DNA from: Bin87 sp965262485
GTDB lineage: Bacteria; Chloroflexota; Dehalococcoidia; Lucifugimonadales; UBA3495
Length of the DNA: 64,000 bases
Direction: 5' to 3'
NCBI GenBank assembly: GCA_965262485.1
Contig: OZ253540.1
Location: forward strand, 3,472,001-3,536,000
Shown: one piece after another, positions 17,225 through 26,052 of the stretch
Position numbering within the stretch: the stretch's first letter is position 1
Layout: each line of letters begins with the position of its first letter
Translations under genes and position numbers: made by a program
Notes under the pieces: model-generated
Told to the model about the DNA's origin: nothing
What the model saw: only the letters and a program-made list of their open reading frames with translations
The model's database searches: none

Positions 17225-17557
17225 ATGCTTGAATCAATATCCTCTGAATATATCGGTGGTGGCCTGCTGCTGCTGACGGTCTATCTGGTTAGCTCACTCC
17301 GTCCGATTGGGTGGCGCTGCTTATCTGCATGGTGGAGACGGTGCGCCCCCAGGGTCTCCGTTGTCTTTGCCGCAGCGTGGCGCAAATCTATCATCGCTCT
17401 GGTCGCGGCATGGAGCGTAGGCGGAGTGCTGGCCTACGGGTTCACCGGCGGGATGGAAGGTGCCGCGCCGCTGTGGGCAATGTGCTGGCTCGGAAGTGTG
17501 TCGCTGGCCTTGTGGGGCTGCGCTGCATGGCAAGGAGGGCGGCTGGCTATCCGCTAG
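17225..17557 (+). CDS. Small two- to three-helix membrane protein (transposon cargo)
   Basis: The protein has 110 residues from the ATG at 17225; a longer frame from 17174 would run through the hairpin and is less likely. Seen: hydrophobic stretches YIGGGLLLLTVYLVSSL, SIIALVAAWSVGGVLAYGF and LWAMCWLGSVSLALWGCA, with a basic patch (WRCLSAWWRRCAPR) between the first two. No family recognised. It lies between the lipoprotein and a second tiny membrane protein, all inside the IS6-like transposon. Its ribosome site is sequestered by the hairpin at 17176-17222. Confidence 0.65.
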   Translation: MLESISSEYIGGGLLLLTVYLVSSLRPIGWRCLSAWWRRCAPRVSVVFAAAWRKSIIALVAAWSVGGVLAYGFTGGMEGAAPLWAMCWLGSVSLALWGCAAWQGGRLAIR

Positions 17558-17606
17558 GCGGGACGCTAGACCCGTCGGTTACTGCCGTAGGATCAACCGA
17601 AAAGGA

Positions 17607-17647
17607 AACTCCCGCCGGGGCAGTTTGGCGACGGCCTGACGGGAGTT
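17607..17647 (+). promoter_or_regulatory. Hairpin before the small gene at 17660
   Basis: AACTCCCG (17607-17614) pairs with CGGGAGTT (17640-17647); the AAGGAGGG ribosome site of the next gene follows directly. There is no T-run, so it is more likely a leader structure or RNA-stability element than a terminator. It mirrors the placement of the hairpin before 17225. Confidence 0.45.
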
Positions 17648-17659
17648 GAAGGAGGGACG

Positions 17660-17827
17660 ATGGAATCGCTACTTATAGCGATTTGCGGTTTCAGTCTGAC
17701 GGTCGCGATAATCCTCGGGGCAATTGCGATTGCAATTGGCTCTGGCAAGATGGGCACAGTTACGGTAGTTCCGGCTTTGATTGCTGCCGCATCTTTCGCA
17801 GCTCTCTTGCTAATCGCAATGTTGTAA
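17660..17827 (+). CDS. 55-residue membrane peptide (transposon cargo)
   Basis: The ATG at 17660 has AAGGAGGG 5 bases upstream. Seen: two predicted helices, the first spanning SLLIAICGFSLTVAIILGAI and continuing AIAIG, the second VVPALIAAASFAALLLIAML, joined by the turn SGKMGTVT; almost no soluble part. It could be a holin-like, toxin-like or accessory membrane peptide, and nothing distinguishes these. It is the last plus-strand gene before the convergent transposase. Confidence 0.6.
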   Translation: MESLLIAICGFSLTVAIILGAIAIAIGSGKMGTVTVVPALIAAASFAALLLIAML

Positions 17828-17884
17828 GGCTGGCCGTCACCATAGCCAACATCGCTAGACCGGTCAGCAACATCCAAATGTCCA

Positions 17885-19114
17885 TCATCGCCTCGACTGT
17901 TTCCCTTTCGTGGGTTGAGCGCTCGCCATCCGTCCGGCGGTGGCGCGACCGTTCTTTGACGTGCCCTGCTTGCGGGGTGTGACGACCTTGCCCTTTGGCT
18001 TGGGCGTCGTGATGGTTTTCCCAACGCCGCCGGCCGGACGGCCGGCATACACCTGCCCAATGTCGTCCGCCCGCCACTGCGCTACCGTCGCCGGCGTCGG
18101 CGGCCATTCCTCGTCGGGATCGTCGTCGTCGGTCTCCCCTTTCGGGCGCACCCGCCTTCCGGTGTCCGGCACAAAGTGGGTGGTGAGCGGCGCGGTCGAT
18201 TCCCCGTGCCGTTCCGCCCGATCCGCTACCTCCGCCAGGTTGGGCGCGGCGGCCTTGCGCTTGGTGTCCGTTGCCGCCACCCGCACCACGTCGGCCCACT
18301 CGGTGAACGGCGGATTGACGCCGGCCATCTCCGAGGGCGTCTGCCCTTTAATGCCTTCGTGCTCCCGGAACAGGTTGTAGTTAATGGCCCAGCCGTCAAA
18401 GTACCGCTGCCCCGACTCCAGCCCGTCCAACCCGCGCAGCGTCTTGTTGCGGTCTTTGATGGTGCCTTGCAGCCGCTCCGACAGATTGTTGTTCAGCTCC
18501 GCACGGATGCCCTCGGACTGGATATGGTCTGCGTCCGGGAACACTGCCTTGATTGCAGGAACGTAACTGCCGAGTTTATCGGTGGTGATGGACCGGGGTG
18601 GCGCGTCCGCGGCGGCCATCGCCTTACGCATCACGGCAACCGCCGCCCGTGTGTCTCGGTTGGGCGATAGGTGAACGGCCAGCGCATAACGTGTGCCGGC
18701 GTCCATCACGTTCCAGAGCCACATTGCCTCGCCGCCGACCTTGACCTGCGTTTCGTCGGCCACCCACTTGCCGCTAGTGTGCGCCGGGAAGTCGGCCAGT
18801 ATGTCTTTGGCAACTGCGGTGTACTCGTTGACCCAACGGTAGAGCGTCTCTTTGGAGGGCTCGGAAATATCGTGGCCGTCGGCCATCGTCTCGGCGGTCT
18901 GTTTGTAAGACGTTCCACCGTAGTACATCCGAATTGCCATACCGATTTGCTCTGCGCTGGCATGGCGGCCACCAACGGCCCCCGTGTCATTGAACTGTTT
19001 ACCGCAGGATTTACAGCGATAGCGTTGCTTGCCCGACTGCCGGCCGTTCTTCACAATCTTGTCGTGGGCGCAGTAAGGGCAGTTGAACGTGTAGGTTTTC
19101 GTGAACTCCGCCAT
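17885..19114 (-). CDS. IS6/IS240-type DDE transposase with zinc ribbon and long C-terminal tail
   Basis: The protein has 409 residues from the ATG at 19114. Seen: an N-terminal zinc ribbon (CPYCAHDK, then YRCKSCGKQF), a helix-turn-helix region (GGTSYKQTAETM), and a DDE core with Asp in KWVADETQVKVGG, Asp in SITTDKLGSY and Glu in NNNLSERLQGTIKDR. Known: this is the IS6-like core found in archaeal and bacterial IS240 relatives. The last 140 residues, rich in acidic and then Lys/Arg/Gly residues, exceed the usual length and end KNGRATAGRMASAQ. It lies inside matching inverted ends and is intact, so it may be active. Confidence 0.88.
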   Translation of the reverse strand: MAEFTKTYTFNCPYCAHDKIVKNGRQSGKQRYRCKSCGKQFNDTGAVGGRHASAEQIGMAIRMYYGGTSYKQTAETMADGHDISEPSKETLYRWVNEYTAVAKDILADFPAHTSGKWVADETQVKVGGEAMWLWNVMDAGTRYALAVHLSPNRDTRAAVAVMRKAMAAADAPPRSITTDKLGSYVPAIKAVFPDADHIQSEGIRAELNNNLSERLQGTIKDRNKTLRGLDGLESGQRYFDGWAINYNLFREHEGIKGQTPSEMAGVNPPFTEWADVVRVAATDTKRKAAAPNLAEVADRAERHGESTAPLTTHFVPDTGRRVRPKGETDDDDPDEEWPPTPATVAQWRADDIGQVYAGRPAGGVGKTITTPKPKGKVVTPRKQGTSKNGRATAGRMASAQPTKGKQSRR

Positions 19115-19228
19115 ACCCGGATGTTACCACAACCGGCCTAATTTGGGTCATCATCTAATTTCAAATGGAACCCCCCAAACTCATAACGACCGCGAACAGC
19201 ACATCGATGAATGTTACTGAGTCACTAG

Positions 19229-20685
19229 TATTACAACGACGGTTCAAGGAGGGATGTTCGGGGATGCGCGAAGGGCAGCGCGCCGCTTGGCGTGGGAGCG
19301 TCTGGCCCGTTCGTTGCATTCCTGGGTCTGCTCCAGCCACCGCAGCAACTCAGCCGGTCCGAACCGTGCCCGAGGCAGCATCTCCCGGACCACCCGGTAA
19401 ACCTGCGGCCGGGTGATCCGGGGCATCTTTTTCCCCCCAAGCCTGTTGCAGGCTCAGCAGAAAAGCTCCGCCCAGCAGGCACAGGGCCACGTGATGATGC
19501 CAGTCCGCCCAGCTGCGGGTCTCGTACTCGTCCAGCCCCACATCGCTTTTTTCCGTCTCGAACTCAGTTTCAATGCGCCACCGCGACCCTCCCACGTAGG
19601 CCAGAGTCTCCAGGGAAGTGTCCTCCGGAGCGTTGGACAGGTAGTAGCGGGGCTCGCTGCCGTCCCGGTTCCGGCGGTAGACGGCCCAGTGGATTTCGCC
19701 AGGCTGACGCCTGCTGGTCGGCCGCACCCGCTGGGCGCTGAACTGGTAGCTGCGGGGACCCTGGCTTCCCTCCGCCACCGTAATCTCCCGCCAGCCATCT
19801 GCCGGCAATTCGGCGCTGCGCTCCACCATGGTGCGCCGCTGCCCGCCCGCCAGCCTGGGCTTGCGGGGACGCCCGGTCCCCTGATACTCCGGACTGGTCC
19901 AAGCTGGCTCCAGCGGCCAGACCGTGGTGCCGCCGGGAACGTCCAGCACGTAGCGCATCCCCAGCGCCGCCAGTCCCTCCCGGAAGGACGGCGACATCCC
20001 GAAGGCATCATCCCCGGCAACCCAGCCGGCTTTCAGATGCCCCCGCTCCAAGGCCCGCGCCAGCAGCTCCAGCGCCAACCCGGTTTTCGACCGGTAGTTC
20101 CGACTCTCCTCCGGCACCCCCGCCGCCGCACAGCGGTCGGTGTCCGAGGTCCAACTCTCCGGCAGATAGAGCCCTTTGTCCACCAGGGCACGTCCCTGCA
20201 GGCTGACGTAGGCCAGGAACATTCCAGCCTGGCAGTTGGCCACCTTGCCCAGGCTCCCCCAGTACTGCCGGGCCACACCCACCGACTTCCGGCCCTGCTT
20301 GGGGAAATCGCTGCCGTCCAGCACCCACACCCCCTCCGGGTGCCCCAGCCGGGGTCCCAAGTACTCCTGGAGGCGTCCGATGACCACGTCATCATCCCAA
20401 GGGGATTCAGCGAGAAACCGCTGCATCACCCTGGCTGACGCCGGAACCGTCTCCGACAGATTCTCGGCGTTGCGCCGCTCCCCGGACTGCACCAGCAGGG
20501 CCTGCAGATAATGACGACTGTGATCCCGCGCCTCCCGGCGACCAAACAGCGGAGCGAAGTAAGCGTGAAAATCCTGAAAGGCCCCGTCCACCTGCTCCAA
20601 AGCCGCCGCATCCATTTCCCTGCCTCACCTGCCCAAGCCTTCCCCATTACCTCATCATCATACGATACTAACCGTCGTTATAATA
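19229..20685. mobile_element. IS701-family insertion sequence with CTAG target duplication
   Basis: Inverted ends are TATTACAACGACGGTT (19229-19244) and AACCGTCGTTATAATA (20670-20685), with one mismatch. Each is bordered outside by CTAG (19225-19228 and 20686-20689), which fits the 4-bp YTAR target duplication known for IS701. It sits 55 bp from the right end of the IS6-like transposon, and the right CTAG has itself been used by the IS5 at 20689. Confidence 0.85.
19244..20615 (-). pseudogene. IS701-family transposase, frameshifted near its C-terminus
   Basis: The main frame (20615 to 19350) holds the DDE_5 core: VWVLDGSDFPKQGRKSVGVA, AGWVAGDDAFG, YVLDVPGGTTVW and WRIETEFETEKSDVGLDEYE. The natural C-terminus is in another frame: MPRITRPQVYRVVREMLP with AELLRWLEQTQECNERA at 19426-19244. 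The switch falls in a G6A5 run near 19430 and needs a +1 step. Known: IS701 transposases are normally one frame. So this is either a frameshift mutation, a homopolymer sequencing error, or recoding; the first two are likelier. Ends and target duplication are intact. Confidence 0.8.
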
Positions 20686-20698
20686 CTAGGGGGTGTCG

Positions 20699-21502
20699 TC
20701 AAAAGAGTTTGCTCCAGATCATCACTGCCCGGAGCTGGCAGATGGCCAAATACGACGCCGTTCTCTTGGCATAGCGGGTCGCCACCCCGCGCCACTGCTT
20801 GAATTCCAGGAATCCGTTCTCCACCAGGTGCCGTAGCTTGTACAGCGCCCGGTCATAGTCTCGCTTTTCTCTCCGGTTGCTTTTGGGCGGTATCACCGGG
20901 TCCATTCCCAATTCCCGGACGGTGGCTATGATTTCATTGGTGTCATAGGCTTTGTCAGCCAGCAGGCACTCCGCTTCTATGCCCTCAATCAGAGGCAAAG
21001 CCTGGGAGCAGTCGGCAACCGTACCCTCGGTCACCGCCCGCCTTACCGGCATTCCGTGGGAATCCACCGCCAGGTGCAGCTTGCTGTTCAGCCCCCTTTT
21101 GTGCGGGCAATGGACTGATTTCCGCCCCGGGCGCCGGCGCTGTGGGGATGGGCCTTGATATAGCTGGCGTCTATCATCAGCCACTCGAAATCAGGGTCAT
21201 CAATCACCGCCTCCAACAGTCCCGCCCACACGCCCCGGTCCCGCCAGCGGCAGAAGCGGCGGTGGGTGTTCTTCCAATCTCCGTAGTCCGGGGGCAAATC
21301 TCGCCAAGGAGCGCCGGTGCGCAGTATCCAGCACACGGCGTCGATAAACCGCCGGTTGTCCCCGTGTCGTGGCACGGGGCAGGCTCTGGGCCGGTCGGCC
21401 CCTCTTGCCCTCTCCCCCGGGCAAATGCGGCCTCAACCGCTCCCAAACCTCATCGGTCATATCGTGGCGCCGGTGCGCTACCGTCATACCCCCACCTTCC
21501 AC
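20699..21502 (-). pseudogene. IS5-family transposase, in three frames because of a palindrome insertion
   Basis: N-terminal part MTDEVWERLRPHLPGGEGKR (frame ending 21200), middle part DNRRFIDAVCWILRTGAPWR to WLMIDASYIKAHPHSAGARG (frame ending 21088), C-terminal part RGLNSKLHLAVDSHGMPVR to NGFLEFKQWRGVATRYAKRT (frame ending 20699). The second switch, at ACAAAAGGGGGGCTG, is where IS427-group elements normally recode, so it is probably natural. The first switch is caused by a 25-nt net insertion of the CCCCGTG...CACGGGGCAGGCTCTG palindrome at 21361-21388 between RPAQ and DNRR. That copy cannot make a full transposase without suppression. Confidence 0.8.
21361..21388 (-). repeat. Palindromic mini-element inside IS5 transposase
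   Basis: CCCGTGTCGTGGCACGGGGC followed by AGGCTCTG: a variant of the window-wide palindrome. The net insertion is 25 nt, which breaks the transposase frame. Confidence 0.7.
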
Positions 21503-21558
21503 ACTCTCCCCATTTCCAGCAATTTACCACCCTACCGCCATTTTGACGACACCCCCTA

Positions 21559-21856
21559 GGGTTCCAGGTAATGCGATGATTTTCGCGTCCGCTATATCTG
21601 GCCGGCCTTGGATACCATCGAACTCAGGTAATACTATGCGTTCCCCTTTTCGGAGTGGGCGGTCAGATTTGCGGAGGTGCTGCGCAAACCTCTCAGCTAC
21701 AGCGGCCTCAGAGTTGCACCCCGGTTCTTCTGACAGCAGCGATGCCACGGTCCTAGGTGTAATTAATGTGGTTTTGTAGGCATGTTGCCCAAGTGACAGG
21801 AATCGCTTGTAGTCGGGGCATTGAAGGGACACAATAGTTGAACGACAGGCCAGCAA
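21559..21856 (-). CDS. Unrecognised protein fragment abutting the insertion sequences
   Basis: The frame begins at a TTG (21856) and is open for about 100 residues to the IS5 junction at 21558. Seen: DYKRFLSLGQHAYKTTLITP, SLLSEEPGCNSEAAVAERFA and EFDGIQGRPDIADAKIIAL. The GRPDIADAKI segment after an acidic stretch is reminiscent of a PD-(D/E)xK nuclease core, but that is speculative. Without the insertions the frame would stop four codons later, so the C-terminus was probably removed. Real coding is plausible from its composition; function unknown. Confidence 0.4.
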
Positions 21857-22142
21857 CTCGGAGATTATCTAATTTATGGGCTTGCTGCAATACTCGGAAG
21901 ATACGGGTAATTTTTCACGTTTGAGGGGGACGGGGTCGGTTTGCAAACGAGATTCTGTGCTTAGATCCCCACCCAAAACCAGTCGGAGAGACCGTAGTTC
22001 CCCTCAACTCTGAACAGTTACAGTCACGGGCCTTCAGTTCGGCGACGTTCCGGAGCAGATCACCGGTTTTATGGATTTCTATTCACAGCGCCGGGCACGG
22101 CTGTAAGACCGGATAGCGGTTTTGGTGAATACGGTCTAATCG
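21857..22142. other. Gap without recognisable gene
   Basis: These 286 bases between the fragment at 21559 and the integrase remnant show no convincing frame, repeat or hairpin. Confidence 0.5.
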
Positions 22143-22907
22143 AAGGCGATGATGCTTGATCTCGTGGGTGGGCGCGCCGTTCTGGGCCATGCACCGGGTC
22201 ATGCCCACCCGCCCGCTGTGTCCGCTGAAAAATTCCCAATCCGCCGGGCGATCTGGGACTCCGACAACCCGAATACCTTCTCCTCTCTGGCCATGCCCGC
22301 CGTCCGGATGGCGTCCAGGGCCACGCATGGCGGCGGGGGTGATGGTCACCACGGCGCCCTGGGCCTCGGTGTCGGTCTTAAAAGCGGATGACGGTGATGC
22401 GGCCGCTGCCGTCGCTGCCGTCGTCCCAGCGCTGGGCGTCGCCCCAGGTCAGCGCCGCCGCCTCGGAACGCCGCAACCCCCCGTCGGATAGTACGGCCAC
22501 CAGGGCCAGGTCGAAGCGGGCACGCGCAGCAGCCTGCTCAAGCGTTTCGAGGCCGCGGCCGCGGGCACGGGGTTTCGGAGCGGTGAGGCGGATGACGAAC
22601 AACACGTCGGCGGTGAGGACGCCGGCCTGACGCTGGGGTTTGGCCAGCCGACGACCCCAGCCCTTCAACGCCTCGCGTACGCCCCGGTCCCGGCAGGGAG
22701 AGTCGTGGCCGGCCCACTCGTGGGCTTTGGCGATGGCGGAGGTGACCAGGCGCAGGGTGGCGATGCTGGCGCCATCGTCGGCGCGGACGGCCAGGTAGCG
22801 CGCCACCGTCAGGGGCTCCGCCGGCAGGGAACGCAGGTCCATCTCGTCGCACCATCCGGTGAAAAACCGCCACTGTGCGCCGTAGACGCGCCTGGTGTTG
22901 TCGGGAG
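22143..22907 (-). pseudogene. Tyrosine recombinase (phage-type integrase) remnant
   Basis: Seen in the main frame: the SAM-like N-domain (TRRVYGAQWRFFTGWCDEMD, upstream of the first ATG at 22842), a DNA-binding helix set, and ALVAVLSDGGLRRSEAAALT carrying the first catalytic Arg. After GRITVIRF an extra T in a TTTT run shifts the frame. The homologous text continues as KTDTEAQGAVVTITPAAMR, then (another frame) LDAIRTAGMAREEKVFGLSE, then GHSGRVGMTRCMAQNGAPTH with the His-x-x-Arg pair. The catalytic Tyr region is missing. At least three lesions, so it is inactive. It suggests that this block once arrived as an integrating element. Confidence 0.75.
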
Positions 22908-23062
22908 GACGGACTCCAGTGCGGAGGCCCGCCCTGGTCGGCGGCGCGCAGGGCCGGCGTTGACGCAGGCGATTGGGAAACTATCTGCAGACTGCCGGCG
23001 GCGGTGGTCATGGGGGTCTCCGTAAGGGTGGTCAAGGGGGTGATTTCCGCAGACAAAATCTG

Positions 23063-23084
23063 CGCGATAACCCCGATTATCGCG
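23063..23084. repeat. Small inverted repeat upstream of the integrase remnant
   Basis: CGCGATAA (23063-23070), six bases, TTATCGCG (23077-23084); another small stem GCAGA/TCTGC lies just before it. On the integrase strand this is the 5' region, so an operator or the old attachment site is possible. Confidence 0.35.
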
Positions 23085-23524
23085 TGGCGAACGGACGTGC
23101 GTCAACGCGCAATTTCAACCCGATTTCCACATACTTCGGACGCGGGGGAAACTACCTCTCCATGTCCTGAACCGGAGGAAACCGGCTGCGATACAATGCC
23201 GGTTTTCCGGTCTGTCCAAATCGCCGGACGCATTCCACCGTCCCACAGACAGTGGTCTGAAGGTCAGCGGTGATATTATTTCTACCGCTAACGGCTGTCA
23301 TGATGATCTCCTCCGGCGGAACGCCCGGTAATGAGTACGTCAAACATCCACACTCTACGGCAAGCCGCCACCAATGGCTGGAATGCCCACCATCCAGACA
23401 TAGCCTCGGACTCCGCATCCACAACTGCATCGGACACGGGTCACGACCGCTCAGGCGAGATGTCAATGCGCGAGCCGGCCGGGGCTTTTATGCAACAGCC
23501 GCGGCCACCGGTATGGAGGCAAAC

Positions 23525-24161
23525 ATGCAAAGAGCGAAACCCGCGGTCATTTACCATGCGTCATGCCCCGACGGGTTCGGCGCTGCGTGGGCTGCCCACC
23601 GCGTTCTGGGAGAACAGGCCCAGTACCTGCCCATGAATCACGGCTACCCAATCCCCCAAATGGATGACGACGCCAGGGTTTACATCTTGGACTTCTCCTT
23701 TGACCGGGAGGGGATGGGCAAGCTGCACCGTAAGCATGGGCAGGACCACGTGATCCTGCTGGACCACCACATCACCGGAGCGCAGGAACTGTCCGAACTG
23801 CCCAACTGCCATATCGACCTTTCCAAATCGGGCGCGGTCCTGAGCTGGGAACACTTCCACCCCGGGTCGGCGGTGCCCACGCTCCTGCTCTACGTCCAGG
23901 ACAAGGACCTTTGGACCTGGGAGTTGCCCGATAGCCGCGCCGTATCCGCGTATCTGAGCTCACGCGAGATGGACTTCGCTACCTGGGACAACATTGCCCG
24001 GGACTTGGAGCCTGCGCAGCCGCAGCAACGGCTTCGACGTGAGCCGGTTGGCCAAGCAGTTCGGCGGCGGAGGGCACCCGGCCGCCGCTGGATTCACCCA
24101 GCCCATCCAGAGCCAGCCACCGGTGGTTCGGGCCGAGCCGCCGCCGTCAGCGACCACGTAG
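23525..24161 (+). pseudogene. DHH-family phosphoesterase with internal deletion
   Basis: The ATG at 23525 has GGAGG upstream. Seen: AVIYHASCPDGFGAAWAAHR, the metal segment YILDFSFDRE and VILLDHHITGAQELSEL, then LWTWELPDSRAVSAYLSSRE. At about 24014 the frame breaks and a different frame carries the DHHA1 end, SNGFDVSRLAKQFGGGGHPA. Known: intact relatives of this oligoribonuclease-like group are about 300-340 residues; here the linker and part of the second domain are missing, so a deletion removed about 100 codons and shifted the frame. Inactive as it stands. Confidence 0.75.
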
Positions 24162-24215
24162 CTGGGCTGCAAGCGGTTCACCACTGGCCAGACTTGCCGG
24201 CAGTGGCCAGGGTTA

Positions 24216-24560
24216 CCGCTACCCGACAACTACGGAACCAATCCAGTACGGAATCCCGCTATTACTTGCTGAGCCACTCCTTCACCCCAGAGAGATGCAA
24301 CGATATTGTGCACAGCCATTGGGGCGATGAGAACCAACTGCATTCGATACTGGGCCTCGTGTCAATGAAGACCAGCGCCGCAACCGCAAGTGGAACTGCG
24401 CGGAAAGTCTGGTTCCGGTACGCAAATTGGGTCTGAACATCGCCAGACTGTGACCCAGCACCGGCTCGGTGCGGGGAAAACTCGAACCCGCCGGGTGGGA
24501 CAACCATTTCTGCGTCATTGTCCTTCCCCAACTCGCCAAAATCCAAATGCGATAGTCCTG
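24216..24560 (+). pseudogene. C-terminal remnant of an ISAs1-family transposase
   Basis: SRYYLLSHSFTPERCNDIVH then SHWGDENQLHSILGL corresponds to the conserved ISAs1 end (SHWGIENxLHWxLDV). A frameshift leads into NEDQRRNRKWNCAESLVPVR, RKLGLNIARL and PAGWDNHFCVIVL. No N-terminal half or element ends belong to it. It is older than, and on the opposite strand from, the ISAs1 copy at 24613. Confidence 0.7.
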
Positions 24561-24612
24561 GAGAGCACGTACAACAACTTTGACATATTTGCAAGGTTTG
24601 TGTACCTTTTCT

Positions 24613-25782
24613 CAGGGTCTTTCAGTTTTCAAGGGTTAGCCAAGCCCAGGATGGCTAAGGCTTGGCCCGGCGCCCAGCCGATGCGCCGTATTGCCGCCGC
24701 GATGTTGGTCTCCCCACCGCTCCGCAACAGTCCCAAGACCACGTTGCGCAATGCCGCCATCACCTGGGGCGCTGCCCCGGTTCTCACCTGGGATGCGTCC
24801 TCCCCCAGGGTCACATCCCGAACGTAGTGCAGCCGGTTCTCAATTCCCCAGTGGCCCCGTACATACCCCAGCAGTTTCCCCGGCCCGGTCTCCGTCCCCA
24901 AACTGGTGATAGCGTAGCGCGTCTCCATAGACACGCTCCCCTTCTGTTCCACCCGCCGCCGCACCTCGCAGACCTGCCGCACCCCGGGCCAGTCCAGTAT
25001 TCATTCAGCGCCTCCGTAGCCCGCAACTGCCGCGTCTCCCAGCGGTCCCCGTGACGCCCCCGCCGCCGGGCCTGTCGGTACTTGGCCCCCCACACCGGCT
25101 CCGCAAACGCCAGGGCAATGGCATCGTACAGTTCCCGCTGGTTCTTTTTCACGATGACCAGATAGTCGCCCCCAGCGTCCAGCAACTGTTGGCAATAATC
25201 CCGCTGGCAATATAGGGCATCCCCGGTAATCACGTTACCCGCCACCGGCAGCAGTTCCGCCGTCAGTTGCCGGGCCGTTGTCAGTTCCCCCGTACCGGGC
25301 TGACCCCCCTTTTGCCCTGCCACCAGGCTGGATTCGTGAGCATATCCGGCCACCAGGCGCACCCCGGGCAACTCTGGGCCGTGGATCCCCCGCAGGGCTT
25401 TGCCGTCCACCGCAATGGCGCTCCCCTCCGGCAGTCCCGCCCGGCTCCACCGGGCCAGGGCGGTCTCGAAGGCAGCCGCGTCCAGCCGACGGAATACGGT
25501 ATGGAGGCTGCCCACCGCCGGCGTCCTGGGCCGGGTGAAACCCATGGCCTGCACCGTGGCGGCATCTTGCTGGCGGCCCCATTGATGAATCGCGTAGAGG
25601 CTGCGGGCCCCGGAGAGCATGGCGCAGACGGCCAGCGTGCAGGATGGCTGGCAGAGGATGACGCCGTCCCCGCAATCCCCGGGGGTCCGGCACCGAGGCC
25701 AAGGCAGCGGGCAGGCTTTGCGCTAGTTCCGTCGTGTTCATACCCCCAGTCTAAGGCTTCTTCTGAAAACTGAAAGACCCTG
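24613..25782. mobile_element. ISAs1-family insertion sequence with 10-bp target duplication
   Basis: Perfect 19-bp inverted ends, CAGGGTCTTTCAGTTTTCA at 24613-24631 and its complement at 25764-25782, flanked by TACCTTTTCT on both sides (24603-24612 and 25783-25792). Ten-bp duplications are as expected for ISAs1. Length 1,170 bp. Confidence 0.9.
24629..25741 (-). pseudogene. ISAs1-family (H-repeat-like) transposase with two frameshifts
   Basis: N-terminus MNTTELAQSLPAALASVPDP with GLRGRRHPLPAILH in one frame (start 25741), core LPEGSAIAVDGKALRGIHGP, GNVITGDALYCQRDYCQQLL and GGDYLVIVKKNQRELYD in a second, and C-terminus SMETRYAITSLGTETGP with RGHWGIENRLHYVRDVTLGE in a third (ending 24629). These are the DDE-type ISAs1 motifs in order. 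Two frameshifts (near 25640 and 25000) make it non-functional as read, although its ends and target duplication look recent. Confidence 0.8.
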
Positions 25783-26052
25783 TACCTTTTCTATCATCGT
25801 AGTGCCCGCTCAGGATAGCTGAGAGGCGCATAGCGGGTAATCCAAGCAAGCTAAACACGAAGCAAGAACAACGCTAAATGATACGTATATGAAATGGTAT
25901 ACGGCTAGGCTTTAGACACGCTAACAACCTTGATTCAAGTACAAATATACAGCCAAAATGGCGGACGCCCTCTCCGCCATTTACCCCAAATCACCGAGAT
26001 TCGTGCAGCAATTTCTGCTGACGACCCGCCAGATGCCGAGGAATGCCGCCTT

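Larger units (their letters stand above)
16006..19173. mobile_element. Passenger-carrying IS6-like transposon
   Basis: A 3.17-kb unit is bounded by 25-bp inverted repeats with one mismatch: left 16006-16030, right 19149-19173, each reading from outside GGGTTCC, one variable base, then TTTGAAATTAGATGATG. GG-initial ends are in the style of the IS6 family. Content: a 24-bp tandem duplication, a lipoprotein (16259), two small membrane proteins (17225, 17660) and, on the other strand at the far end, an IS6/IS240-type transposase (17885-19114). No direct target duplication is seen at the outer edges. Inferred: the lipoprotein and membrane genes are cargo moved by the transposase. Confidence 0.75.
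20689..21556. mobile_element. IS5-family (IS427-like) insertion sequence
   Basis: Perfect 16-bp inverted ends, GGGGGTGTCGTCAAAA at 20689-20704 and its complement at 21541-21556, with TA duplicated outside (20687-20688 and 21557-21558). The TA lies within the CTAG duplication of the neighbouring IS701, so this insertion came later. The length of 868 bp is normal for the group. Confidence 0.85.
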
